Positions 8,071 through 17,630 of a stretch of 64,000 bases of DNA are shown one piece after another. The stretch lies in contig NZ_NFLH01000006.1 in the NCBI RefSeq assembly GCF_002160815.1, positions 1-64,000 on the forward strand, given 5' to 3'. The notes beneath the pieces are model-generated. The model searched no databases and had not been told where the DNA came from. It saw only the letters and a program-made list of their open reading frames with translations. Origin of the DNA: Massilimicrobiota sp. An134 (GTDB lineage Bacteria > Bacillota_I > Bacilli_A > Erysipelotrichales > Coprobacillaceae). Every line of letters begins with the position of its first letter. The stretch's first letter is position 1. A program made the translations under genes and the position numbers.

Positions 8071-8874
8071 ATGTCGACTTTAAAAATAGAAAATTTACAT
8101 GTTGAAGTAGGAGAAAAAGAAATCCTGAAAGGATTAAATCTAGAAATAAACACTGGTGAAGTTCATGCGATTATGGGACCAAATGGAAATGGAAAGTCAA
8201 CTTTACTTTCTACTATTATGGGGCATCCTAAATATACGGTAACACAAGGAAAAATCACACTTGATGGACAGGATGTTTTAGCTATGAGTGTTGATGAACG
8301 TGCTAGAGCTGGATTGTTTTTAGGAATGCAGTATCCTCAGGAAATCCCTGGTATAACAAATTCTGATTTTTTAAGAGCAGCGATAAATGCTAAAAGAGAT
8401 GAACCAATATCTTTATTTAAATTTATTAGAACGTTAGATAAAAACATTGAAGAATTAGGAATGGATGAAAACTTAGCTCATCGTTATTTAAATGAAGGAT
8501 TTTCAGGTGGAGAAAAGAAACGTAATGAAATTTTGCAAATGAAGCTTTTACAGCCACGTTTTGCATTGTTAGATGAAATAGATTCTGGTTTAGATGTTGA
8601 TGCTTTAAGAGTCGTTGCTGGAGCTATCAATTCAATGCGTAGTGATGAGTTTGGATGTATTATGGTTTCTCATTATGAAAGAATGTTTGAATTGGTAAAA
8701 CCAACACATGTTCACGTTCTTGTTCAAGGACAAATCGTTATGAGTGGTGGATATGAATTGGTTGAAAAGATTGATCAAGAAGGATATGAATGGGTAAAAG
8801 AATTAGGTTATGATATCGAACAAAACGAAAGACAACCTATTATATTAGAAGCTTGTGGTAAAAAAGGACAATAA
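8071..8874 (+). CDS. sufC: Fe-S cluster assembly ATPase SufC
   Basis: 267 residues. It is an ABC-type ATPase with Walker A GPNGNGKST, signature FSGGEKKRNEI, Walker B ALLDEIDSGLD and H-loop VSHYE. SufC drives the SufBCD scaffold that assembles Fe-S clusters in the cytoplasm. ATG 8071 is used because GAAAGGGG lies just upstream; the longer frame adds 17 unlikely residues. First gene of sufCDSUB; sufD begins 4 nt after its stop. Confidence 0.96.
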   Translation: MSTLKIENLHVEVGEKEILKGLNLEINTGEVHAIMGPNGNGKSTLLSTIMGHPKYTVTQGKITLDGQDVLAMSVDERARAGLFLGMQYPQEIPGITNSDFLRAAINAKRDEPISLFKFIRTLDKNIEELGMDENLAHRYLNEGFSGGEKKRNEILQMKLLQPRFALLDEIDSGLDVDALRVVAGAINSMRSDEFGCIMVSHYERMFELVKPTHVHVLVQGQIVMSGGYELVEKIDQEGYEWVKELGYDIEQNERQPIILEACGKKGQ

Positions 8875-8878
8875 AAGA

Positions 8879-9805
8879 ATGCAAGCACAATTATTATCAA
8901 AGATTAAGCCCATTATTGATCTTCAGCAAGATCAGCTATCTTACTATATGATTCTTTCATCACAATCATCTATTGAAACCCGCTTGCCTCAAGATGTATT
9001 GTTTCAAGATGGTGTTTTAATGTTTCAAAATAAAAAGCCACTCACTTTTTATATGATTTATGCAGGAGATGAAGATTTACATATTGATATCCATTTTCAG
9101 GCTTATTGTCAGGTGAATCTGATTGAAATCAGAGTTCTTTCATCAAATTGTACGTTACATAAAACAATGAAACTTGATGAAGGAGCTACTGTTCATGCTT
9201 TCAGTGAAAATTTATCAGAGTCTGCCAAGAGTCTGGAAGATGTTTATTTACAGGCATATGCTAACTGTCAGTATGGTTATTCAGAACTGTCAGATGATGC
9301 ATTTGAAGGTCGCTATCATTTTTATTTAGATGGACCAGAAGCCAACGCAAAAGTCAGAACGGCAATTCTTTCTAAGAATCAGGAAAATAAACATTATGAA
9401 ATTTTAATTCAACATAATCAACCTATGACTTATGGTCAGATGGATAATTATGGTGTTGTGAAAGATAAAGGACGATTGGTTATTGATGGTATTGGAACGA
9501 TTACCAAAGGACAACATGGGTCTTCTGCACATCAGACAAATAAAATTATGATGTTTGATGAATCTTGCTATGCATGTGCAAATCCTTATCTGTATATTGA
9601 TGATTATGATGTTCAGGCTTCTCATGCAGCAGCAGTAGGAAAAATGGATGAAGAACATCTTTATTACTTACAAAGTAGAGGTTTAACAAAAAAACAGGCT
9701 ATGCAATTGATTACTTATGGTTATTTAATGCCTGTTGTAGAGGTTATTGATAATGACATGATTAAAAAACATTTTGAACAGTCCTTATCAAAGGTAGGTG
9801 CCTGA
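8879..9805 (+). CDS. sufD: Fe-S cluster assembly protein SufD
   Basis: 308 residues, somewhat shorter than many SufD proteins. The beta-helix core and C-terminal helix motif EEHLYYLQSRGLTKKQAMQLITYGYLMPVVE are typical of SufB/SufD. It forms the scaffold with SufB and SufC. ATG 8879 is preferred to GTG 8855, which lies inside sufC, since AAAAAAGGAC is well placed. The N-terminal half is divergent. Confidence 0.92.
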   Translation: MQAQLLSKIKPIIDLQQDQLSYYMILSSQSSIETRLPQDVLFQDGVLMFQNKKPLTFYMIYAGDEDLHIDIHFQAYCQVNLIEIRVLSSNCTLHKTMKLDEGATVHAFSENLSESAKSLEDVYLQAYANCQYGYSELSDDAFEGRYHFYLDGPEANAKVRTAILSKNQENKHYEILIQHNQPMTYGQMDNYGVVKDKGRLVIDGIGTITKGQHGSSAHQTNKIMMFDESCYACANPYLYIDDYDVQASHAAAVGKMDEEHLYYLQSRGLTKKQAMQLITYGYLMPVVEVIDNDMIKKHFEQSLSKVGA

Positions 9806-9806
9806 G

Positions 9807-11036
9807 ATGTTTGATGTATATCAGGTAAGAAAAGATTTTCCTATGTTAAATGGAAAAACGATGCAAGGACATCCATTGATTTATCTAGACAATGGCGCAA
9901 CAACATTAAAACCACAGATTGTTATTGACAGTGTCTGCGATTATTTAACAAATTATTCTGGTAACGCCCATCGTGGTGATTATGATCTATCTCACGAGGT
10001 AGATGAGCACTATGAAAAAAGTCGAGAAATTGTTCAACAATTTATCAATGCAAAAAGAAAAGAAGAAATTGTTTTTACTTCTGGTTCAACAGATTCATTG
10101 AATATGGTTGCATATGGTTATGGATTGACTCATCTTCAACAAGAAGATGAAATTTTAATCACAGTTGCTGAACATGCTTCTAATACTTTACCATGGTTTG
10201 ATGTAGCTCGTATAACGGGTGCTGTTGTGCATTATATTGATTTAGATGAAACAGGACGATTAACTTTAGAAAATGTGAAAAAGGCTGTGACTGATAAAAC
10301 GAAAGTCATTGCAGTAGCTCAAGTCACAAATGTATTGGGATATCAGGCACCGATGCAGGAAATATGTGATTTCGCCCATGAACGCGGTATTGTTGTAGTC
10401 GTGGATGGAGCTCAAAGTGTTCCCCATCAGGTGACAGATGTACAAAAAACGGATATTGATTTTTTAGCATTTTCAGGACATAAAATGTGTGGACCCACAG
10501 GTATTGGGGTGCTATATGGTAAATATGAGCTTTTAAAAAATATGCAACCAACACGATTAGGTGGAGGATCAAATTCACGTTATAATAGTTGTGGTGTTGT
10601 GACATTAAAAAATCCTCCATATCGTTTTGAAGCAGGAACACCTCATATTGAAGGGGCTATTGGTTTAGGCGCAGCTATTCAATATTTGATGGGTATTGGC
10701 ATGGATAATATTCATCGTTATGAATTGGAACTGAGAAAATATTGCATTGAAAAAATGCAACAATTAGATAATGTTGATATTTATAATCCAGATTCACAGG
10801 GTGCTATAGCTTTTAACATTAAGGGTGTCTTTTCACAAGATGCAGCCAGTTTATTTAACAGTTATGGAATTGCTATAAGGGCTGGACAGCATTGTGCTAA
10901 AATCTTAGATGAATTTTTAAAAGTTTCAACAACTTTACGCGCTTCATTTTATTTTTATAATACCAAAGAAGAGATAGATGCTTTTATTGACGTATGTAAA
11001 AAAGGAGATGACTTTTTAGATGCATTCTTTAAATGA
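9807..11036 (+). CDS. sufS: Cysteine desulfurase SufS
   Basis: 409 residues. It is a PLP-dependent group II desulfurase: PLP lysine in FSGHKMCGPTGIG (about residue 225), catalytic cysteine in IRAGQHCAKILDEF (about 362), and DNGATTLKP near the N-terminus. It releases sulfur from cysteine and passes it to SufU. ATG 9807 with AAGGTAGG upstream is preferred to GTG 9798. It overlaps sufU by 17 nt. Confidence 0.97.
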   Translation: MFDVYQVRKDFPMLNGKTMQGHPLIYLDNGATTLKPQIVIDSVCDYLTNYSGNAHRGDYDLSHEVDEHYEKSREIVQQFINAKRKEEIVFTSGSTDSLNMVAYGYGLTHLQQEDEILITVAEHASNTLPWFDVARITGAVVHYIDLDETGRLTLENVKKAVTDKTKVIAVAQVTNVLGYQAPMQEICDFAHERGIVVVVDGAQSVPHQVTDVQKTDIDFLAFSGHKMCGPTGIGVLYGKYELLKNMQPTRLGGGSNSRYNSCGVVTLKNPPYRFEAGTPHIEGAIGLGAAIQYLMGIGMDNIHRYELELRKYCIEKMQQLDNVDIYNPDSQGAIAFNIKGVFSQDAASLFNSYGIAIRAGQHCAKILDEFLKVSTTLRASFYFYNTKEEIDAFIDVCKKGDDFLDAFFK

Positions 11037-11457
11037 TCCTCAATTATTGAGAGAAATTATTATGGATCATTATGAACACCCACGTAATCGTGGCCTTGTT
11101 GATGATGATTCTTACCATAAAATTAATATGAATTCAGAAACCTGTATTGATAATTTAGATATTCAGGTGAAGTTTGATGGTGATAAGATTGAAGATGTTC
11201 GTTATGATGGAGAAGCATGTGCCATCTGTACGTCTTCAACTTCTATTATGAGTGAGTTGGTTAAAGGAAAAACCAAAGATGAAGCACAAAAAATTATTGA
11301 TAATTATATGAATATGATTTATGAAAAGGATTATGATCCTGATATTTTGGAAGAGGCTATTGCTTTTCAAAATACACATAAACAGGCAAATCGTATTAAA
11401 TGTGCTACACTTGGATGGAGTGGTCTTATTGCATTAATGAAAGAAAGTGAGGAATAA
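11020..11457 (+). CDS. sufU: Zinc-dependent sulfurtransferase SufU
   Basis: 145 residues, IscU-like fold. Conserved cysteines occur in SETCIDN, GEACAICTSSTS and IKCATLGW. In Bacillota, SufU accepts persulfide from SufS rather than acting as a classical scaffold. AAAGGAGA precedes ATG 11020. sufB starts 3 nt downstream. Confidence 0.95.
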   Translation: MHSLNDPQLLREIIMDHYEHPRNRGLVDDDSYHKINMNSETCIDNLDIQVKFDGDKIEDVRYDGEACAICTSSTSIMSELVKGKTKDEAQKIIDNYMNMIYEKDYDPDILEEAIAFQNTHKQANRIKCATLGWSGLIALMKESEE

Positions 11458-11460
11458 ATC

Positions 11461-12867
11461 ATGGCAACAATAGATATTGATATTCCTACAACGAATACTG
11501 ATTATGATTTTAAAGATGAAGATGTTTCTGTTTTTAAAACACCTAAAGGTTTAAATGAAGATATTGTCAGAGAAATTTCTGCTATAAAAAATGAACCAGA
11601 GTGGATGTTAGAATATCGTTTAAAATCTTTAAAATGTTTCTTGGAAAAACCAATGCCAACATGGGGTGTTGACTTGAGTCAGATGAATTTTGATGAATAT
11701 ACATATTATAATCGACCAAGTGATCATTTATCAGATAAGTGGGATGAGGTTCCAGAAACAATCAAAAATACATTTAATAAATTAGGAATTCCAGAAGCTG
11801 AACAAAAGTTTCTAGCTGGGGCTTCAGCACAATATGAATCAGAAGTTGTTTATCATAATATGTTAGAAGAAGTTAAAGAAAAAGGTGTTATTTTCTTAGA
11901 TATTGATAGTGGATTAAGAGAATATCCTGAAATCTTTAAGAAATATTTTGATACTGTCATTCCTTATAATGATAACAAGTTTTCTGCTTTGAATGGAGCT
12001 GTATGGTCTGGAGGTTCATTTATATATGTTCCACCAGGAGTTAAACTTGATAAGCCTTTACAGTCATATTTTAGAATTAATAGTGAAAGAATGGCTCAGT
12101 TTGAAAGAACTTTGATTATAGTAGATAAAGGTTCAGATATCCATTATGTAGAAGGATGTACAGCACCATCTTATTCTAAAGATTCCTTACATGCAGGAGT
12201 TGTTGAGATTGTTGTTTTAGAAGGAGCAAAATGTCGTTATACAACGATTCAAAACTGGTCTAAAAATATTTATAATTTAGTCACACAACGAGCTAAAGTC
12301 GCTAAAAATGGCTCAATGGAATGGGTTGATGGAAATATTGGTTCAGCTGTGACTATGAAATATCCAACTTGTATACTCGCTGGTGAAGGGGCTAAAGGAA
12401 CATGTATTACAATTGCTGTGGCTGATAGTCATCAGATTTTAGATTCAGGTGCTAAAATGATTCATTTGGCACCAAATACATCAAGTCAGATTATTTCTAA
12501 ATCCATTTCACGCAATGGTGGAAAAGTTAATTATCGTGGATTAGTGAGACATCAAAAGAATGCGACAAATGCTAAAAGTAAGGTTGAATGTGATACTTTA
12601 ATTTTAGATGACAAATCAACGAGTGATACTGTTCCAACAAATATGATGATGAATAACGAATCCATTATTGAACATGAAGCAACAGTATCAAAAGTTTCAG
12701 AAGATCAGCTTTTCTATTTAATGAGTCGTGGATTGACAAAAGAGCAGGCTACAGAAATGATTGTCATGGGATTTATTGAACCATTCTCTAGAGAATTACC
12801 AATGGAATATGCTGTAGAGTTAAATCAGCTCATTAAATTAGATATGGGAGAAAACAGCATTGGATAA
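11461..12867 (+). CDS. sufB: Fe-S cluster assembly scaffold SufB
   Basis: 468 residues, the usual SufB length. Typical blocks are [22 protein letters not shown], the [17 protein letters not shown] region and the C-terminal [28 protein letters not shown]. It forms the cluster-binding scaffold with SufC and SufD. The stop overlaps the following folate gene by 8 nt, so transcription continues. Confidence 0.97.
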   Translation: MATIDIDIPTTNTDYDFKDEDVSVFKTPKGLNEDIVREISAIKNEPEWMLEYRLKSLKCFLEKPMPTWGVDLSQMNFDEYTYYNRPSDHLSDKWDEVPETIKNTFNKLGIPEAEQKFLAGASAQYESEVVYHNMLEEVKEKGVIFLDIDSGLREYPEIFKKYFDTVIPYNDNKFSALNGAVWSGGSFIYVPPGVKLDKPLQSYFRINSERMAQFERTLIIVDKGSDIHYVEGCTAPSYSKDSLHAGVVEIVVLEGAKCRYTTIQNWSKNIYNLVTQRAKVAKNGSMEWVDGNIGSAVTMKYPTCILAGEGAKGTCITIAVADSHQILDSGAKMIHLAPNTSSQIISKSISRNGGKVNYRGLVRHQKNATNAKSKVECDTLILDDKSTSDTVPTNMMMNNESIIEHEATVSKVSEDQLFYLMSRGLTKEQATEMIVMGFIEPFSRELPMEYAVELNQLIKLDMGENSIG

Positions 12868-13396
12868 ACAAAAGTTGCGTTCTATCATGAAAGAAAAACG
12901 TCAGGCTTTATCGCCAAAGACGTTTTCTTTATATAATCAAAATATCTTGTCAAAAGTATTATCCCATCCTCTCATTCAAGAAGCCAAAATCATTGGTTGT
13001 TATGTATCTTTACCAGGTGAAGTTGATACCTTTAACATGATTGAAAAACTTTTGACTGAAAAACGAATTTGTGTTCCTAAAGTTATTGGAAATGAAATGG
13101 AATTTTATGAAATCCATTCTTTCAATGATTTACAGGAAGGATGTTTTCATGTCTTAGAACCATTCAATTGTGTTAAAATATGCCCACAAGAGATTGATTG
13201 CATGCTTGTTCCATTACTTGCTTACGATCAGGATAACTATCGTGTTGGATATGGAAAAGGTTATTATGATCGTTATTTTCAAAAAGATTTTCAAGGTTAT
13301 AAGATAGGTTTGGCTTATTCTTTTCAATATGTTGATCATATTGATTATGATGAATTTGATCACCCATTAAATGAAATTATTCATGAAGTGTCATAG
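12860..13396 (+). CDS. 5-formyltetrahydrofolate cyclo-ligase
   Basis: 178 residues. ATP-binding basic N-terminus ([12 protein letters not shown]), VSLPGEVDT, and the signature [14 protein letters not shown] near residues 128-141. It converts 5-formyl-THF to 5,10-methenyl-THF. It starts with TTG at 12860 after GGGAG and overlaps sufB by 8 nt. A short terminator at 13389-13412 spans its stop codon and ends the operon. Confidence 0.93.
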   Translation: MDKQKLRSIMKEKRQALSPKTFSLYNQNILSKVLSHPLIQEAKIIGCYVSLPGEVDTFNMIEKLLTEKRICVPKVIGNEMEFYEIHSFNDLQEGCFHVLEPFNCVKICPQEIDCMLVPLLAYDQDNYRVGYGKGYYDRYFQKDFQGYKIGLAYSFQYVDHIDYDEFDHPLNEIIHEVS

Positions 13397-13412
13397 TCAT
13401 ATGACATTTTTT
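13389..13412 (+). terminator. Terminator of the suf operon
   Basis: Stem TGTCATA (13389-13395) with TATGACA (13400-13406), loop GTCA, followed by T6. It overlaps the stop codon of the folate gene. Confidence 0.75.
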
Positions 13413-13444
13413 GTTTTTAGAAACATATAATATTTTGGTGAAAT

Positions 13445-14101
13445 ATGATGAAAAAATGGATAATCATTGCCACTTGTATATGTATCTTTTTAACAGTGAC
13501 TTTAGGAATCATTTATATTCAGCTTATTCCTTTATTAAAAGATTATGGAAAGATGGAAATTGAACGTTTCAATCAGCTTATTATTTCGCATTGTTATATG
13601 ACTGATCAAAAACAATATGATGATTTGGTTATTATTGAAAGAAATGAAAATAATGAAATTGAATTGATAGATTTTGATATGATTAAAGTTAATCAGTTAG
13701 CATCACAAATCGTTTTAGATATTGAAAAAACATATGCTCAAATTGAAGAAGGAAGTTATCAGGCAAAAGATGAAAGTGCATATCAAAAAAGGGTGGAAGA
13801 AGTGAGTCAGACTGGAATTATAGCTTCTATATCATTGAATACATTATTTCATTTACCATCTTTTTTCTTACTGCCTAGCATACCTGTCAATTATAAACAT
13901 CTTTCCAGTGTAGGAAGTTCAATAGTTAAAAACATTGAAAATTATGGTGTGAATCATGTCATGATAGAATTATCCATTGAAATTAGAATGAATATTGCGA
14001 TGGTTTATCCGTTCTTTGAACAATATCATACACAAGTTATTTCTATTCCCATTTTATTAGAGATTTTTCAAGGACAAGTTCCTTTGGTTTATTCATCATA
14101 G
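13445..14101 (+). CDS. yunB: YunB-like sporulation protein
   Basis: 218 residues with an N-terminal membrane anchor (about residues 5-30). The C-terminal half matches YunB: SIPVNYKHLSSVGSSIVKNIENYGVNHVMIELSIEIRMNIAMVYPFF, followed by a strand pair. YunB is a mother-cell sporulation protein needed for normal spore formation in Bacillus. The similarity is by motif memory, not by search. The next gene starts 8 nt downstream and looks like a spore coat kinase-fold protein. Confidence 0.72.
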   Translation: MMKKWIIIATCICIFLTVTLGIIYIQLIPLLKDYGKMEIERFNQLIISHCYMTDQKQYDDLVIIERNENNEIELIDFDMIKVNQLASQIVLDIEKTYAQIEEGSYQAKDESAYQKRVEEVSQTGIIASISLNTLFHLPSFFLLPSIPVNYKHLSSVGSSIVKNIENYGVNHVMIELSIEIRMNIAMVYPFFEQYHTQVISIPILLEIFQGQVPLVYSS

Positions 14102-14109
14102 AAAGAAGA

Positions 14110-14976
14110 ATGTTTATGCAAGATTTTTTAAAGATGTATTATCATATGGATTGTCATCTTCATTCAACGGGCTACTTTTATATAGAGAAACAACTTTATT
14201 ATTTATCCTATATTCCAGATCCTCATGAATTTTTAAATCGATATCATTATTATCGCTATTTAATGCATCAGTGTGGTATACAAGGTTATGATATAGTTAA
14301 AAATATTTATCAGGAACTTTTGACTCAAAACTATGTGTTGTTGCTTTATCATAAAGAACCATTATCAATAGAACGATATATTCAACAAACGATGATGGTT
14401 TATCCATTTCCTAAAATGAAGGTTCAACAAATTAAAGAACAATGGATTTGTAAAATAGACCAGGCCAGAGAAAAGGCAAAAGATTATGCTTATAGTTTTA
14501 AACATGACCAGGATATTTTATCATTAATCTATTATTATTGTGGATTAGCTGAGAATAGTATTAATATTCTTAATTATTTATTACAGATTGATAATCAGGC
14601 GACTTTGCCAGTATCTTTATCATTATCACAACCAGGTTTTCAATATATTTATGAACTGATCAATCCATGTTCATATATTTTTTCAACCCGTATGCGACAT
14701 CTTGCCTGTTTAATGAAAAGTCAGATGTTGACGTTTTCACAGCTCCAGCAACTGTTAGAATCGCATTATTTTGATGTTTATGAAATTATTTATTTTTATG
14801 CCAGAATGTTATATCCATCTCACTTTTTTCACTGTCTGCTTTGTGGAAACCTTGATGAAAAAATGACATCATTTTTTTATCAACAGATGAAACAGGAGCG
14901 AGAAATGTACTATCAAATTTTTCATATTTTATCTTTTTATGTGACTCTACCCAAAATAAGTTGGATAAATCGTTAA
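14110..14976 (+). CDS. Putative YutH/CotS-type spore coat protein, degenerate kinase fold
   Basis: 288 residues, soluble, rich in Tyr and His. No catalytic HxD or DFG motif is visible. The C-terminal layout (NPCSYIFSTRMRHLACLMK, YEIIYFYARMLYPSHFFHCL) resembles the end of CotS/YutH spore coat proteins, where a kinase-like fold has lost activity. Its position right after yunB supports a sporulation role. Recognition is weak: it could be an unrelated lineage-specific protein. Confidence 0.5.
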   Translation: MFMQDFLKMYYHMDCHLHSTGYFYIEKQLYYLSYIPDPHEFLNRYHYYRYLMHQCGIQGYDIVKNIYQELLTQNYVLLLYHKEPLSIERYIQQTMMVYPFPKMKVQQIKEQWICKIDQAREKAKDYAYSFKHDQDILSLIYYYCGLAENSINILNYLLQIDNQATLPVSLSLSQPGFQYIYELINPCSYIFSTRMRHLACLMKSQMLTFSQLQQLLESHYFDVYEIIYFYARMLYPSHFFHCLLCGNLDEKMTSFFYQQMKQEREMYYQIFHILSFYVTLPKISWINR

Positions 14977-14989
14977 AATATGGTATAAT
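14961..14989 (+). promoter_or_regulatory. Promoter of the HEAT-methyltransferase gene
   Basis: TTGGAT (14961-14966), 17-nt spacer, TATAAT (14984-14989) with an extended -10 TGG just before it. It overlaps the end of the upstream coat-like gene, so the methyltransferase has its own start. Confidence 0.7.
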
Positions 14990-15019
14990 ATTGCACAGTT
15001 AATTGAGAGGGTTGTATGT

Positions 15020-16468
15020 ATGGATTTGATAAATAGTATAAAAAAGAATGAACATATAAGAGAGTCATTGATTCGTTTGAAATCATTAGAACAATGTGAT
15101 TCTTTGCTTCAAAAAGATCAGCAATTCAAGCAGACATTAATTGAATTCTTATCTCATGAAGATCCTAAGATTCGAAAAAATAGCGCCATATTATTAGGAA
15201 AGTATGATGATACGGTTGATATATTATTAGATGCTTATGATAAAGAAAAAACAGAATATGTCAAAGAAGCTTATTTAGCAGGTATATCTTGTCATAATTG
15301 TCGTAGCTATATGAACAGACTCAAAGAGATTCAAAATAAGCTCATTCATGCTTCTGAAATGACAAAACATATTCAAGCCCAATTAAAGATATTAAATTCC
15401 CTGATTTTAAAAAATCAGGTACATAAACGTAAAATTATTAAATTAAAACATGAACCTGTTGATGTGGTATTAACATCATTGCCATACTATCAGTTTGTCT
15501 TATTTGAATCTGTGTTGCATTTAAAATACAAACCTGTTACACAAGGTGTATTGGTTCGTAGTGATTCATTATATGATTTATTGAATATTAGAACATATCG
15601 TGATATGTTGATTCCTTTGTCTGGTGCTACTGGATTAAATATTGATTTAGAAAGCATTATGGCTGGTTTTCAACGATGTCATTTGGAAGATATTTTAGAT
15701 AAACTTTATGATGATCAGTCTATTTTTTATTTTAGAGTGGCTGATGAAACAAGAGAAAAACATCCAACTCTTATTAAAAAAGTTTCACAAGCTATATTTG
15801 AACTATATCCACAACGCTTGTTGAATACAACAGATGGTTATGATATTGAAATTGTTTTAAAAGAAATGAAAAAAGATAAGGTTAATGCTTATTTGCGTTT
15901 GACACATTTGAAAAGTTCTCGTTTTGAATATCGTCGAGAAATCATTTCTAATTCTATGCAGCCTTATATTGCTGCAACACTTGTTCAACTTGCAAAACCA
16001 TATATGAAAGACCATGGAAAAGTTTTGGATCCATTTGTTGGATGTGGGACATTATTGATAGAAAGAAATTATGTCGTTCCTGCAAAGTTTGCGATGGGAA
16101 TTGATGTTTTTGGTAAAGGTATTGAAGCTGCCAGAAAGAACAGCAAAGCAGCGGGACAGAATATCTATTTTGTGCATAAGGATGCATTACGTTTTGTGAA
16201 TAATGAAATGTTTGATGAGATCATTACAGATATGCCAACATTACCACAAATGAATGATTATCAGCAACTGCAGGAACTTTATGATCGCTTCTTTGAGCGT
16301 ATTCATCGTTTAGTTAAACCTAAAGGATATGTTTTTCTTTACACAAGTGAAATTTCCTTAGTTAGAAAGAATTTAAGACTTCAAGAGGGATATTTAACTC
16401 TTGTCGAACATTATGAAATTCCTCGAGGAAAAAATATGTTTTATTTCTTTATTATGCAGTTAAAATAA
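15020..16468 (+). CDS. HEAT-repeat / THUMP-like / SAM-dependent RNA methyltransferase
   Basis: 482 residues in three parts. Residues about 1-130 are HEAT-like helical repeats (LSHEDPKIRKNSAILLGKYD). Residues about 140-300 are a THUMP-like RNA-binding region. Residues about 310-482 are a Rossmann methyltransferase with KVLDPFVGCGTLLIER (SAM loop) and MGIDVFGKGIEAARKN. Motif IV reads ITDMPTLPQ where RlmL/Trm14-type N2-guanine enzymes have NPPY, so specificity is uncertain. It probably modifies tRNA or rRNA. Confidence 0.8.
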   Translation: MDLINSIKKNEHIRESLIRLKSLEQCDSLLQKDQQFKQTLIEFLSHEDPKIRKNSAILLGKYDDTVDILLDAYDKEKTEYVKEAYLAGISCHNCRSYMNRLKEIQNKLIHASEMTKHIQAQLKILNSLILKNQVHKRKIIKLKHEPVDVVLTSLPYYQFVLFESVLHLKYKPVTQGVLVRSDSLYDLLNIRTYRDMLIPLSGATGLNIDLESIMAGFQRCHLEDILDKLYDDQSIFYFRVADETREKHPTLIKKVSQAIFELYPQRLLNTTDGYDIEIVLKEMKKDKVNAYLRLTHLKSSRFEYRREIISNSMQPYIAATLVQLAKPYMKDHGKVLDPFVGCGTLLIERNYVVPAKFAMGIDVFGKGIEAARKNSKAAGQNIYFVHKDALRFVNNEMFDEIITDMPTLPQMNDYQQLQELYDRFFERIHRLVKPKGYVFLYTSEISLVRKNLRLQEGYLTLVEHYEIPRGKNMFYFFIMQLK

Positions 16469-16490
16469 CCTACAATGTAGGTTATTTTCT
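16463..16490 (+). terminator. Terminator after the methyltransferase gene
   Basis: Stem AAAATAACCTAC with GTAGGTTATTTT around a 3-nt loop (16463-16489). It overlaps the TAA stop codon and is followed by a T-rich tract. Confidence 0.72.
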
Positions 16491-16518
16491 ATTTTTCTAG
16501 TTTGGAGGTGTGTCGTTC

Positions 16519-17601
16519 ATGTTTGCTTTACTTTCATTGCTTTTGATTCCTGTCATTATTTATTTTGCTTTTTATTTTCAAAGAATTATTTCCTTTTTTT
16601 ATCCACAAAAGAATATTTTTATATCTATCATTTGTTTTTTGATAGCTGTTCTTTTTGTTTATCCAGCACGTAACTTTTTTAGCTTTTGGGCAGTCATTGT
16701 TTTGCATTTATTTGCTTTTTCATTATTAACTGATATGATCATGTGGTTGATACATAAAAAGAAAAGTAATCATATACTTGATTCTATTTATCGTTTAGGA
16801 CTCATTCCGCTGTTATGTGTATGCATATTATTAGGGTATGGATATATAAATATGAAAGATGTTCATGCTGTTCAATATACGATTGAAACACAAAAACAGC
16901 TTTCACAAAATTATAAGGTTGCATTTATAAGTGATTTGCATTTTCCTAATACTATGAATAAAAATGAATTGATACAATATTGTAATGACATTTCAAAAGA
17001 AAATCCTGATTTTGTCTTATTAGGTGGAGATATTGTTGATGAACGAACAACTTTGCAGCAAATGCAGCAAACTTTCCAGGCTTTATCAACCATTCAAAAT
17101 CAATACGGTATTTATTATGTTTATGGAAATCATGATCAGGCATTATATGCAAGTCAACCTGCTTTTACGCCTGAAATATTAAAACAGACAATTGAACAAA
17201 ATAATATCCATATATTATGTGATGATAGTATCCGTATTCGGGATGAAATCACATTGATTGGACGAGATGATCGTAGTCATCAGCGTGTTTCAACTTCAGA
17301 CTTATTACAGAATGTTTCCTCGGATGATTTTTTGTTGTTGGTGGATCATCAGCCTGTGGAACTAGATACAAACAATCAATTACAAATTGATTTACAAGTT
17401 TCAGGTCATACACATGGTGGACAAATGTTTCCTGTTGGCATCTTGAGTGAATGGCTTGGATTTGGTGAAATGAATTATGGCTATCGTCAATTATCACACA
17501 TGCAAGTTGTTGTATCTTCAGGTATTGCAGGATGGGGATATCCGTTGCGTACAGGCTCTCAATCAGAGTATCTGATTATAAATATTCAAAGTCAACCATA
17601 A
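16519..17601 (+). CDS. Membrane-anchored metallophosphoesterase (YkuE/YaeI type)
   Basis: 360 residues. Three or four hydrophobic helices fill the first 120 residues. The calcineurin-like domain carries all metal-binding blocks: ISDLHFP, GGDIVDE, YGNHDQ and SGHTHGGQMFP. The family includes UDP-2,3-diacylglucosamine hydrolase-like and other phosphodiesterases; the substrate here is unknown. ATG 16519 sits 10 nt after GGAGG and is favoured over GTG 16510. It converges on a minus-strand gene with a shared terminator. Confidence 0.88.
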   Translation: MFALLSLLLIPVIIYFAFYFQRIISFFYPQKNIFISIICFLIAVLFVYPARNFFSFWAVIVLHLFAFSLLTDMIMWLIHKKKSNHILDSIYRLGLIPLLCVCILLGYGYINMKDVHAVQYTIETQKQLSQNYKVAFISDLHFPNTMNKNELIQYCNDISKENPDFVLLGGDIVDERTTLQQMQQTFQALSTIQNQYGIYYVYGNHDQALYASQPAFTPEILKQTIEQNNIHILCDDSIRIRDEITLIGRDDRSHQRVSTSDLLQNVSSDDFLLLVDHQPVELDTNNQLQIDLQVSGHTHGGQMFPVGILSEWLGFGEMNYGYRQLSHMQVVVSSGIAGWGYPLRTGSQSEYLIINIQSQP

Positions 17602-17630
17602 AAACCAGCTATCCTTGGATAACTGGTTTT
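17601..17630. terminator. Bidirectional terminator between convergent genes
   Basis: Left arm 17601-17614 (AAAACCAGCTATCC) and right arm 17617-17630 pair with one mismatch, with A-run and T-run ends. It terminates the phosphoesterase gene and, on the minus strand, the low-complexity membrane protein. Confidence 0.85.
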
